Made by a program: the position numbers and the translations under genes
Part shown: piece after piece, positions 1-10,766 of the stretch
Layout: each line of letters opens with the position of its first letter
Position numbering within the stretch: the stretch's first letter is position 1
Assembly: GCA_037178675.1 (NCBI GenBank)
Contig: JAYMGJ010000119.1
Location: 124,001 to 188,000, forward strand
Length of the DNA: 64,000 nucleotides
From: Scleroderma bovista
Taxonomy: Eukaryota > Basidiomycota > Agaricomycetes > Boletales > Sclerodermataceae
Direction: 5' to 3'
Notes under the pieces: generated by a model
Told to the model about the DNA's origin: nothing
The model's input: only the letters and a program-made list of their open reading frames with translations
The model's database searches: none

Positions 1-2641
1 TCTTCAGCTTGGTTCGAGGCATATTGCTTTTGAAGACGGTCACGAATGCGAAGGCCTTGTATGAGACGAACCCAGCGTTTGCAAACCTGGTCGAAACGCT
101 TTGCGTGTGCTCGCTCTTCTGCGTCTTGTTCCGCTTCTATATAAGCCTGGCACCAAGTTCAGACCTTGATCTCTGAAAGAACAGAGTCGGGGTATACCTC
201 GATGATGGTATTTTCATTTTCGGCGGCTACCACAATGCCCTCGATGACTGGAAAAGCCCTACGTTTCTTAAATTCGAAGCCTGTCTATTTTACAATTTTT
301 ACGCTGCTAACGTTTGGCTGAGAAAAGTGCTTACCACAGCTTCGGCATAATCAAACCCAAGTTTCTTGGCTATCTTCGCAACTCCCTTGACTGACTCAGA
401 TCAGTAATTATCAGATAAGAAAGCAACTCGGAACTTACATGGAATGTGGACCGCTCCCGCCGGAAGCATCGACGGGACATATAAATCGATGTTTCCGAAT
501 TCATTCTTGGGAATTATGCCCTGTTCAGAGAGGGGGATCATATCAATGACAGTTAGGAAGCTACTGCCCACATAATACGCACGTCTCTGATCGGATCAGG
601 CCTATACAAATCCGTTTGGGAAAACGCATACAACCCCTGCATGACTTCTCCATCGCCACCGGAATGTCCTTCCGCCTTGGCACGTTCAAGAGCAAGCTCC
701 ATTTCCCGCTGACGAGCAATGGTTACTGCGCGTTGCTTGACCATTTTCATCGGCTGACAACCAGAGCGGATCATCCTGCCCTGTCGCATCCAGTTCTCCG
801 CGGTTTTTAGAGATACGACATATGAACGGGGATATACAGATTCACCCCTGAATTTGCCAAGTTCCGTGGGGGAATCAATGACTTCATCCCGTTTCAAATG
901 GCGAGCAAGTACGTATCTAAAGTGAAAGTGATGGTAAATATGAATCATGTAGCGAGACAAATGCAATAAACATACAGGGGATGATCTTTGAAACCTGCAA
1001 GTGTGGTGGGCATCCCTTCCGTGAGCTGATGGTTATGCAACTCATCGTCTTCAAGCTCGTCTCTGCTCTGCGAAAGTCATAACGAGAATGAGCACTCCAT
1101 TCATGGCGGAGGAAAACGTACAAGCCGATAGGGCCTAGTTATGGCTTGTATAACATTTGCCCACCATTGCTTGCGCGCACTGGCAGGACCCGCGCCAAGT
1201 CCCTGTGCTTTTGATACTTTCGCGGTATAGTCTCTCGCATATCGGGCGGTGACGTCGCGGCCAAAACCATCTTCCTCTAACGCAATAACGTAGAGCATTC
1301 TATTGTACGGTGCTCGGCGCGCCTTGGGTAAAGTGTCAGTGGATGAGGGGTCGAAGACCTGTCGCTTGTTAACGATGCCACGAATAGGATCGACTGGTAG
1401 CCATCGTGAATCTGCGCGAGAAAAGACTTCTGTCCAAAACACCGGCGGCGTGGATGTCACATCTGACGGTTGGGATGCATGTAAGCTAAGTTGTTAGGAA
1501 TCGGAGCCTGCATAACACACATAAAGAGCTTCCGGTTGTACTCGGTGTGCTACGCTGGCTGGTGGCTTGACTTTTGCTTTTACGAAGTTTAATTACGGGC
1601 GCAGCCCTTTCTTTGCCTTTGACTGCCGATGCATTATGAGTCATGCCCGTCCGTCACGCAGGTTAGATTACTTGCCACTTTGTTGTTTTGACTGAACTGA
1701 CGCCGTGTTTGCTACCTCCTCTTCACTTCCCTCGAGCGAATTTTCATATTCTGCGGGGGTCACTGGTACTTTCCCCTTGCTTGACGACCCACCGCCGTGT
1801 TTTCCTGATTCGGATTTCCAAGGGACACTCTGTAAGCTAACGACGAGCCTGGCTGGGATATCAAGAGCTCGACAGAGCGCAGTGAATAACTGCGAGCTGG
1901 TATCCCTGGAACCACACTGCATCAACGCGTGCTTCATAAGACTGTTGACACTTCGAATGCACTCCGTATCATTCGAATCAGGGTCGATAGACTCCGAACC
2001 ACTCGCTCGCGACTCGATCTCCTGCTGGACTTGTTCAAATGTCCTATTCATGATATGGCCAGTTGGGAGGACGGTGAAGAATGTGTGGGACCACCACTCA
2101 ACAAGGCGATTGACAGCATTCTCGAAGAGACGACCGCGTTTGTTCTGGTCGGGGATACGAGATTTGTGGATCATTGCAAATGCATTCTGGAGGGACATTG
2201 GAGTTAAGGACAGGAGGCGGGCCTAATTGCCTACAAGTCGGAAGGAGCGTTAATGACAAACGGAAAAAGACACGAACATGGAGAAGGTCATCGTTTAACC
2301 ACTTATTCCGGACCCGGGCGTTGCCTAGTAAGCATATAGTGTGGATTTTGTGACAAGTTGTTCGGAGAACTCTTTTGGCATGCAGTGCGGCAGCAGCCTT
2401 CTTCCTGGTTCAATGGACATGAGCACTCTCATGGACCACTGCACTGCGTAATCTCTCACTTGGAGTCGTCTTTTTTGGCGTGCGTATGAAGTGTAATTTC
2501 GATGTTTTCGCGCTGTGGAGGTGTCGAGAGCTCGAGCTCAAATTCTTGGTAAACTGACGGTTCTTGCGGAACATGAACTTCCTCCCATTCAAATTCTTCG
2601 TCGCTGGGTTCATCTGCAAAGGAGACTCCGTCATTCATCAT
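1..2641 (-). CDS. RAD4: DNA repair protein Rad4/XPC family (C-terminus cut by window edge)
   Basis: Rad4/XPC recognises helix-distorting DNA damage and starts nucleotide excision repair in the nucleus. The gene reads leftward from an ATG at 2641, where the first exon is acidic (SDEEFEWEEV). The exon near 2198-1675 carries the start of the transglutaminase-like domain (LFTALCRALDIPARLVVSLQ). The exon near 1460-1101 continues it (FWTEVFSRADSRWLPVDP, NRMLYVIALEEDG, ARDYTAKV). The exon near 1070-970 has the DELHNHQLTEGMPTT segment leading into BHD1. The exon 960-553 covers BHD1/BHD2 (YVLARHLKRDEVI, GKFRGESVYPRS, LKTAENWMRQGR, QGLYAFSQTDLYRPDPI). From about 540 to 1 the frame continues through BHD3 (NEFGNIDLYVPSMLP, AKKLGFDYAEAV) to a charged tail, where the window ends. 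The order of domains is canonical and I saw no lesion. The stop codon is outside the window. Confidence 0.92.
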
Positions 2642-2808
2642 GGTCGAAACAAAGGAACAGTCTACCGCGACGTAGACTCATCATGACACGGTGGTCACGG
2701 ATCACGGCTGCGCTTGTCACACGTGACTCCTATTGTTCCGTTGTTACGTAATCCTGACTACGCTTAGTCAGTACCACTTTGAGTTGTGCCAGCAATTGCA
2801 AGTTGACC
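2642..2808. promoter_or_regulatory. Divergent promoter between RAD4 and PEP12
   Basis: Only 167 bp separate the two start codons, so both genes must share upstream sequence. It contains an E-box core CACGTG at 2720-2725 and a perfect 8-bp palindrome TTACGTAA at 2744-2751, a typical bZIP-type site. Their function here is inferred from motif shape only. Confidence 0.5.
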
Positions 2809-3880
2809 ATGAGTTTCCAGGATATCGAGACTGGCCTGTCCCGCCCAGGACTTCCAAACATTTCCTTGCCTCAGTCACGAGAAGATGCTGCATTCTTTGC
2901 ACTGCACTCCTCGCTGTCTTTACAGGTGTTCAAGATCAACTCCAATGTTCAAGGAATAACGAAGCTACTCGACCAACTTGGCACTACAAAGGATTCTGCG
3001 CCGTTGCGGAAATCTCTGTGCGTCACTTCTTCTACCTTTGCTTACTTCTATTTAGCTACATATCAGCCATGACCTCACCGAAACAACGCGAGCCATGGCC
3101 AAACGTGGGTCCGAGGATCTGAAGAAGCTCTCATCCATGCCCGTATCTAGCGTATGTCTGTGCCTCCGATACGCTTATGTCACGACTGACCGCGCAGCCA
3201 GCCTCAACAAAAGACCTCACTGCAAAAGGTTTCTCATGACCTGCAACTGTCTTTGGTAGCCTTCCAGCGTGCGCAGCATGCCAGTGCGGAGAAACAGCGG
3301 ACCGTTGTTGAAGGGGTGAAGATAGCTGTTGAGGAAGAGCATCCACGGCGCTCTTCGTTCGTCACTTTTTTTTCCAATTTTTCCTCAGTCATCCTCACAA
3401 ATGTCCAGGGAATCGAGCGGCACTCCGCGGCAACAACAAGCGCAGCTGTTTCACTCACAACTATCACCCCATGAACTTGCATATCAGGAGTCTCTTATTC
3501 ACGAGCGCGAGGCGGAGATCCAGGAAATTGAATCAGGAATACATGAACTGTCTGAGATATTCCGAGACCTAGGTACTTTGGTCAACCAGCAGGGTAGCAT
3601 GATAGGTACGCATATCTGCGACTTCTTTCCTAGTATTCATCATTCCTTTGACAGACAATATCGAGTCAAACATTTATTCGGTGGCTGCTGACACACAAGG
3701 TGCCTCCCAAGAGCTTTCTGTGGCATCGGACTATCAGCGCAAGGCTGGCCGCCGGGCAGCTTGTCTGATGATAATCATTGCTTTTGTGGTCGCCTTTGTA
3801 CTAATAGCGGTGAGTCCTTAAACACTACGTTTTCCCTCTTGTCATTGACGTATCCTGTTGTACAGATTCTATCCCCATGA
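2809..3880 (+). CDS. PEP12: Endosomal/vacuolar Qa-SNARE, syntaxin PEP12 type
   Basis: A t-SNARE of this type drives membrane fusion at the prevacuolar endosome or vacuole. The protein starts MSFQDIETG and has an N-terminal helical Habc region with DLTETTRAMAKR and SLVAFQRAQHASAEKQR. The SNARE helix follows (HEREAEIQEIESGIHELSEI, then DLGTLVNQQGSMI with the central-layer Gln). It ends in one hydrophobic membrane anchor (MIIIAFVVAFVLIAIL) and a very short luminal tail, as expected for a tail-anchored SNARE. Six exons fit: 2809 to about 3018, 3067-3142, 3202 to about 3328, 3389-3605, 3655-3809 and 3866-3880. The donor of the third intron is uncertain: the frame allows GT at 3329 or a 28-nt intron at 3361, and the former is more realistic. 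Syntaxin-7/12-like is the same family by another name. Confidence 0.87.
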
Positions 3881-5769
3881 CATTCCTTTGTAACTGGATT
3901 ATATGGCTTTTTTTGTTACCTTTAGGACAATCACATTACCCATGGCCTTCATCAGAGCCTTTTTATGTCTAACTGTTATTTCCTCCTTCCGAGGGATTCA
4001 TCCAATAATTGGAGGACTTTGTGTCTTGATACTCTTTCGATGACTGTCCCTCGGCGACCAGTCCAGCTCGCATGAACCATTCACATCATGGTGCGCAATC
4101 CTTTGGTTCAAACGCTTGACATGATCGGGACTTTCGGGAGCTACTCGATCGAGGCGTTCCTTCAGTCACATTTTGCAGTGTTACCATTTCGTTGCCTCGC
4201 CGATACACTCAATTGGATACATCAGATCCTCGATCATTACACCAGCACTCGACAGGGTCTAGTCTGGTGGAGAAACAGGGTAATGCCTGTCTCTTCGTAC
4301 TCATTAGGTTTCCAATTCCCAGGTCTTTGGAAGCGCAAGTACTTTTAGATTCCCTAGGAACGTTCCATTCTATGGAACCGAAGTCAATGGCGGACGCCTG
4401 TCAATTATCCACGAGGCATCTATCATTGCATCAAGTCCTGTCATACTCGCCTTCACCGAAATCAACACTATTGCACCCTTGTGTAACGGTGAGAAACGGA
4501 GAATGAGTAATGATGTCAAGTGCACCTGATCAACTCACAACTCCATTGGCCAGTTTATCTGTCACCCTCATCAGACACTAACGAGTGTTGCTCCAGATAA
4601 GGGCACACCGCTGTAGCAAGGTGTTGGCGAGGCGAATGCGAGTGCGAGTGCAGGCAAGAGTGGAGTGCCAAGGGTTACTGGCTGCCTATCACCACCAGAG
4701 GCAGAGGGATAGGTAGCCGCACCAGTACACTGATCCCGGTTCTTAGTCCACCGTGAAACACGGTGTGGGTACGCCCCCACCCAACCTACCCCTTGACACG
4801 GCTCAAGCACCTATGGAATTCGACACGCGGTGTGGAGTAGGGCCACCTGTTGTGCACACCACGAAACAGCTGCAGGTCAAACCTACTGCACGACGCACTG
4901 TCACCACGAGGCAGTTGGGATCCGAATTGAACGCTCTGCTCAGTGGTAATTGTGGCTTCGCCTCCAACTCGTGCTAGTTCTGGTAACCGCCTTTATCAGT
5001 ATCCAATACAAGTCGACTTATCCATCAACTGGCGCATTGATGGCATCCTCGGACATATTAGTATTCACCTGGGGGTATGTACTTGAAATTTGCCAGACAC
5101 TTGCCTGACCGGCCTTCTCTGCCACTGCTTGTCACAAGGGGATAGATGGCTCAACCTCATGTATCGGTCTTTGTATTGCTGCAAGTCGCTCACTGCACGT
5201 GGTTTGGACCAATGGCATTGCCGAAACTACGGCGAAGCAGCCAAGGATTGTGAGAGAAGTGTGGATGCGATATCCGTCCTATGACAGGGTAGTATGTATC
5301 CTTGGCGTATAAAAAGGTATCGAGAAGAGATAACGGCGAAGTGGACGCCCTATATATCATGGCAGAGTTCTACCCATGGACGGCATAAACGAATCTCGCG
5401 CTGTTGGCGATCCTATGGCCAACTGGTATCCGACCAACCCAAACCAAAGAAAAGAATAATGCATGGATGGATGCCTAACACTGCATAGGGAGTGCGTCAC
5501 CAACTGGAGTGACCCTCTGTATTGTGCGGCGCGTAAAAGGACGAAGCCATTGTAACGAGGGGTGGTTGCAGTGGGAGATTAAATCAATGAGGATGGCAAT
5601 GCGATGACGGCGACAAGAGTGGTGTGTGTGCGAGGAATATGCTAGTTGCTCACAACAAAATGAGTGTGTACATGCGGACGCAGTCCTGTCCTCGGAGGGT
5701 AAGATCCGTGGAACACCATGCTTCGGCACGCAGACTCACCAACGATGTAACGAATGCAAAAAGGGTGAT
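3881..5769. other. No recognised gene; weakly coding stretch
   Basis: This 1.9 kb stretch has only short ORFs. The plus-strand segment around 4321-4490 reads in one frame with coding-like composition (FGSASTFRFPRNVPFYGTE, SIIASSPVILAFTEINT) and ends at a GTGAGA donor-like site. I could not extend it into a convincing multi-exon gene or match it to a family. It may be a fragment of a decayed gene. Confidence 0.3.
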
Positions 5770-6729
5770 TCAGGAGCCATAAGGCCACTTCCCAAGGTTG
5801 AGTATCCAATCGCTGCCCGATTTTGGTTGGGTCAACCCTAGGAAGATGGTACCTTGTTGCAGGACATCAACACGTTTCAAACCTTGTCGGAACTCGACCT
5901 CAGCCAGGCCAGGCTTGACTTTACAACGCAGCCTAAAAGCCGTTTGGACTTCTTGCCATTGATGGCGGGGGATTTGCTTGGTCTCGTAAAGGGTGAGCTG
6001 CTCGTTGAAGGTGTCGTATATGGCGTCGAATACGTCCCGACATGTGATGCCTTTCGAGTTTTTAACGTGCACTTCCCATTCGAATGGGCCCGACTCGAAG
6101 TCGATCTGCATCTTTGTGAGACCGCCATCGACGGCGGGCTTGTCGAGATCAGCGTCTGATAGCTTGATTCGATAGCTTTCCCCTTCGAAGCGAATGTCCT
6201 CCACAGGTAGGGCCACATCGAAGCGGATGAGACGCCTTGATCTGGACCGATCATATGGCAGTAGTTGCCAATGCAGATTACATGCCGGGGGCTTCATGGG
6301 GACTGGCAGGGGGTCACGATCAGATAAGTGGTACGTAAGGAAGGTAAGCGCCGGCGAGCAAGATGGGGATGCTGGCTTACCCATGCGTACACCAGGCACG
6401 CAAAGATTGCGAACGTCGTACACCCCAGAACGGCTGACCTTCTTGGATGTGAGGGTCTCTCCCTCGCTGTCGTAGTCCATACGATTGGGGGAAGAGCCCC
6501 CCACTCTCTTGAGGATCGACTTGAGAGGTTGAGCGGGCTGACCCGAGGTGGGGTTATTCCTAGGATTGGTGGTCGAAGCCATCAGGGGCGTGGGTGGCCG
6601 TGTGCCCATTCTTGTTGTTGGGCGGGACGGGGCGCTGCTCGTCTCATCTGGGGATAGTGAGCGTTTGGAGATTTTGGGAGTGTTGGGGGTGAACTGCGGG
6701 CTCCCTGGTTGGTGTCTTGACTTGAACAT
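5770..6729 (-). CDS. DUF6699-type basidiomycete protein
   Basis: The start ATG is at 6729. The first ~130 residues are Pro/Ser/Thr-rich and probably disordered (SPQFTPNTPKISKRS, NNPTSGQPAQPLKSILKRV). The C-terminal ~170 residues form a compact domain beginning LHWQLLPYDRSRSRRLIRFD. Its core reads FEWEVHVKNSKGITCRDVFD and then TFNEQLTLYE. This layout, a hydrophobic strand followed by a vTv.Dvf helix, is how I recognise the DUF6699 fold common in agaricomycetes. Its molecular role is unknown. A 78-nt intron (6303-6380, GTAAGC...CAG) is a multiple of three, so the frame stays open even if it is not spliced. Removing it joins GVRM to the VPMKPPACNLHW segment, giving 293 aa. The domain name is from memory of the family and was not searched. 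Confidence 0.7.
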   Translation of the reverse strand: MFKSRHQPGSPQFTPNTPKISKRSLSPDETSSAPSRPTTRMGTRPPTPLMASTTNPRNNPTSGQPAQPLKSILKRVGGSSPNRMDYDSEGETLTSKKVSRSGVYDVRNLCVPGVRMGKPASPSCSPALTFLTYHLSDRDPLPVPMKPPACNLHWQLLPYDRSRSRRLIRFDVALPVEDIRFEGESYRIKLSDADLDKPAVDGGLTKMQIDFESGPFEWEVHVKNSKGITCRDVFDAIYDTFNEQLTLYETKQIPRHQWQEVQTAFRLRCKVKPGLAEVEFRQGLKRVDVLQQGTIFLGLTQPKSGSDWILNLGKWPYGS

Positions 6730-8695
6730 GAAGGGTCGTAAAGAGCAGACTAAAGTGGGCAGGCTTGAAGTTGGAAGGGGGGGGGTGGTAAAGCAGCGTC
6801 AATAAGGATCGAGGTCTTATAGGAGATGCAGACCTTCACTGGAGATAGCCAATACGCGAGCGTATGCGGTGGAAGCCTCTTGACCCGCAGCGGGCTCGCG
6901 CAGTGACTCCGGCGTCCTATATGTACCAGGGAGAGACGCAGTGGGGAGGAGCAGCTGTGGTTAGTTGCAAAACTCGTCCTGGACTTGAGGCAGGCACGAG
7001 GCTCATCCGGCGTAATCACCTTCCTAATTAATTAAAAACCAACAAAACCCAGCCAATCAGAGAGCCGCCATGTGCTTATGTAACCCGAAAGAGAATACAG
7101 CATCCCAAACATCAAATGCACATTCACACCTTCCAGAAACAAGGTGTTAGTACACTCACCGTGATCAGCCACAGAAACATTCTCTACAGCATCGGTTTCT
7201 CGACACAATCGGCGGCAGCTTGGAATCAGAAGCAAAGTCGAATAGTCCCCGGACACAGCGATGCCGGAACAAGCAAGGCTTTCAGTTGGAGCTGAATTCG
7301 AGGCGCCCGCACCGCACGGACCCGGTCAGGATTGAGAACGTTCCCCCAAGCGATGTGCACGCTGTGTTCCACATCGGCGCCTACCATTCAATGGTTTCAA
7401 GAACACCGAGGCAAAGAGTGTGCTGCCTGATGACAACTGTTCAGGGACAGACCGTATCAGCGTGACAAGCTCCATCGACTCAGAAGCCCAAACCAAGGGC
7501 AACGTTCCACCTCGAAGCAGGCGTGATGCCATGTGCAAATGCCAAAGAGAAGGTTTGGACATGAGTACTAGTAGCTACTCTGGCTTACCATAGACTCGAG
7601 GCCATCTTGCAATGGATCGGTAGCGACTACAATTAGGGTTTGAGTTAAGAGCCGCCCCATGGTCAGCCTATCAGTAGTGGGTCGTGGTTGAGGACGGACG
7701 ACGACTGAGGGGGTTGCGGGTCATGGGAAGCGATCATATTCCGTGGGTCCTGGGACCATCAAACGTGGCAGTCGTCTGGCCAGAGGAGCAGAAATAGGTT
7801 GCCCAACGCATCGTGTTCCACACAGGGTTGACCATCCCAGGTGTTCGGACACTGCAGGTTGGCTGCAGGATCACAGGAGGATTGGGTTGGAAGATGCGTC
7901 CTGGCTCAAGCTGGGAATTGGTACGTGATAGCTTACCCACTGCAGGAAGGCAGTACGCTCATATAAGAAGGCGATTTGAAAATACAATAGGGCCGTTGCC
8001 AAGGTCTTTGCGCTGGAAGATCACTTCCCTTCAGGGCTTGCAATCCCACAGTTGGATTTCCTTACCCGTACCGCTCGAAACCGAAGACTGGAAGGCGGAA
8101 TACTGCATCCTTCCTTTCGTGCGTATCTTGGATGAGAATATTTAGATCGAACGGTTTTACTTGTGCTCATGATCCTCGTCCACCTCTGTGTCCGCGGAGA
8201 AGGATGTTGCTGACGGTCGGACAAATAGGTATTCCTCGATGGCGTTTCAATGTCGCACACTACTAATCCTGAATGCTATCCGTTAGTCTCGCACCCAGAT
8301 ACCGCAGGCAAAGCCCCCTAACATTCGCCCCCTTCCCCTCGAAATCGTGCTTCCGATTACCACCCCGACGAAAAGTTTGAGTGATGCGGTTTGTGATGGA
8401 TGCACCGGTGCCGGTGAATAGTTACCCTACTGAAAGCCCATGTCTCAGCAATCAATGAGTCGATTAAAGTGTACTACGATGGTAAGACGACCAGAAAATT
8501 GAAACCCAATTTCTACCACCGGACAAGAGGCTCAGATGGCTCGACCTATATGTACACCGAGAATTTCAAGGTTTTCGGGCCAGAATTCACATCTGATGCA
8601 TTGTTACTGCAAAGGAAGCATATTTCTAAATATGGAAGTGGAGTTCGCCGAGCCAAATTTTACTCTCATCGTCTCTGACGACAACGAGCACAACG
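6730..8695. other. Intergenic region, no supported gene
   Basis: The longest ORFs here are under 115 codons, overlap each other on both strands and show no domain, signal peptide or splice-linked continuation that I could recognise. The last few hundred bases serve as the NOP56 upstream region. Confidence 0.4.
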
Positions 8696-10516
8696 ATGGC
8701 GACCCACCTCCTCTTCGAGTCGGCCTCTGGATATGCAGTGTTCGAGGTCAAACTACATGAGGAGGTCGGTTCACGGACGAAAGCCGTCCAGGACTCGATA
8801 AAAGACCTCGCAAAATTCAATAAAATGGTTTCACTGCTGAGTTTTTCTCCATTCAAGAGTGCAGCAGATGCTCTGGAAAATATAAACGACATTTCAGAAG
8901 GTATGGTGTTATTTACCTGTGGTGAACGCGTTGCTCACGTGTCTCCAGGCATTCTCAACGACTATCTCAAGTCTCTCCTCGAACTGAACCTTGCGAAAAC
9001 CAAGAAGGCGTCCAAAGTGAAGCTTGGAGTAGCAGATGCCACTCTTGCATCCTCCATATCAGAAGTCATGGGCTTCAAGTGCGATGCGTCGGACGAGACT
9101 CAAGAGCTCATTCGCGGCATCCGATTACACGCCCACAAACTCCTCAAAGGTCTCGACGACAAGGACCTCGTCAAGGCACAGCTCGGCCTTGGCCACTCCT
9201 ACTCTCGCGCCAAACTCAAATTCAACGTGAACCGTGTCGACAACATGATCATACAAGCCATCGCCCTTCTCGACCAGCTGGACAAGGACGTTAACCTGTT
9301 TGCTATGCGTATCCGAGAGTGGTATGGGTACCATTTCCCTGAGCTCGTCAAGCTCGTTCCAGACAACTATACATATGCTTGTGTCGCCCAGTTCATAGGT
9401 GACAAGGATACCCTGACAGAGGATAAACTGTCGGATCTAGCGTCTATCGTTGGCGACGACTCGACATTGGCACGGAACATCCTTGATGCGTCCCGGGGCT
9501 CCATGGGATCTTCCATATCGGATATCGACATGCTCAACATCTCTGCATTTGCCGCACGAGTCGTTTCGATAGCAGATTACCGGAAATCCCTAATTTCCTA
9601 TCTGGCCGAGAAGATGAACGTCGTCGCACCCTCGTTAACTGCCCTTCTCGGAGAGCGCATAGGCGCACGGCTGATCAGCCATGCTGGCAGTCTGACGAAC
9701 CTGAGCAAATACCCCGCGTCTACCGTTCAAATTCTCGGTGCCGAAAAGGCGCTGTTCAGAGCACTGAAAACGAAAGGGAACACCCCCAAGGTAAGGGTTC
9801 AGATCATGGCGTCGTTGGTTAATATCTCTTATTTTTCTCCCCCCCTCAAGTATGGACTGTTATACCATTCATCGTTCATTGGACGAGCCGACCCAAGACA
9901 TAAGGGTCGGATATCACGCTTCCTTGCCAACAAATGCTCGATAGCAGCACGAATAGACTGTTACTCTGGTAAGATCTCGCAACCTGTCCCTTTTGAATAT
10001 ATCCAACACCTAGTAACAGACCGACCGACATCGAAGTTCGGCGAAGCTCTCCGCGACCAAGTCGAGGAGCGACTGAATTTCTTCGAAACTGGTACAGCCC
10101 CATCCAAGAACGCAGAAGCTATTCGCAAGGTCCTCGACAGCCTCGCACTGGATGACGCCGAGGATGGGGATGTTGACATGGAAGATGAGCCTATTCTGCC
10201 ACTGATCGAAGCATCTCCACCACCAAAGAAGGATAAGAAAAAGAAAAAGCGGTCGAGCGATGCCATGGATGTGGACGAGGAGGAAGAGGAGGAGCCACCT
10301 ATCAAGAAGGTGAAGCTGTCGAAAGAGGAAAAGAAAGCACTGAAGAAGGCTGCAAAGAAGGCGGCGGCGGCGGCGGCTGCAGTGGATGTGAGTTCCGTCT
10401 ATTTTTGTATTCTACTTTGTTCAAGCAATTCGCAGCAGGAGTCCGCAAAAAAGGGAAAGAAAGAGAAAAAGGAGAAAAAGGAGAACAAAGAGAAAAAGGG
10501 TGGCGAGGCACGGTGA
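8696..10516 (+). CDS. NOP56: Box C/D snoRNP core protein NOP56
   Basis: NOP56 is a core protein of the box C/D snoRNP, which directs 2'-O-methylation and processing of rRNA in the nucleolus. The N-terminal domain starts [14 protein letters not shown]. The central coiled coil and NOP domain carry [59 protein letters not shown] and [20 protein letters not shown]. The C-terminus is a KKx/E-rich nucleolar tail ([28 protein letters not shown]). Four short introns, 8901-8948, 9791-9850, 9969-10019 and 10388-10435, all keep frame and give 537 aa. The [11 protein letters not shown] start and [18 protein letters not shown] order separate it from NOP58. The 3' end faces KHA1 copy A across about 250 bp. 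Confidence 0.96.
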   Translation: MATHLLFESASGYAVFEVKLHEEVGSRTKAVQDSIKDLAKFNKMVSLLSFSPFKSAADALENINDISEGMVLFTCGERVAHVSPGILNDYLKSLLELNLAKTKKASKVKLGVADATLASSISEVMGFKCDASDETQELIRGIRLHAHKLLKGLDDKDLVKAQLGLGHSYSRAKLKFNVNRVDNMIIQAIALLDQLDKDVNLFAMRIREWYGYHFPELVKLVPDNYTYACVAQFIGDKDTLTEDKLSDLASIVGDDSTLARNILDASRGSMGSSISDIDMLNISAFAARVVSIADYRKSLISYLAEKMNVVAPSLTALLGERIGARLISHAGSLTNLSKYPASTVQILGAEKALFRALKTKGNTPKVRVQIMASLVNISYFSPPLKYGLLYHSSFIGRADPRHKGRISRFLANKCSIAARIDCYSGKISQPVPFEYIQHLVTDRPTSKFGEALRDQVEERLNFFETGTAPSKNAEAIRKVLDSLALDDAEDGDVDMEDEPILPLIEASPPPKKDKKKKKRSSDAMDVDEEEEEEPPIKKVKLSKEEKKALKKAAKKAAAAAAAVDVSSVYFCILLCSSNSQQESAKKGKKEKKEKKENKEKKGGEAR

Positions 10517-10766
10517 ACAGCTCATTTCCGGGGTCGCCCTCATTGCCCTTGCGCCAAGCGCCGGAGCCCCTATCCCCCCACCAGCAGATGTCAGTCGCGC
10601 TCACGGATCGCAAATTACAGCGCATATGATTTTCGCTATGCAGATCTCATGTCTATTCTCACATGTGCGTTACATTACATATGGTACAACAGGTGATATG
10701 ATTTCAGGTATCTGTGGCATGAGTAATTTGCAGATTGGGTATCATGCACCATGGTCCATCGTGTGA

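Noticed and set aside
1705..2226. 173-codon plus-strand ORF
   Set aside because: It is antisense to a conserved RAD4 exon and has no family features of its own.
4753..4977. Short plus-strand ORF with VHTTKQLQVKPTARR
   Set aside because: Isolated, Pro/Thr-rich, with no splice partner or recognisable domain. Kept only as part of the weakly coding stretch.
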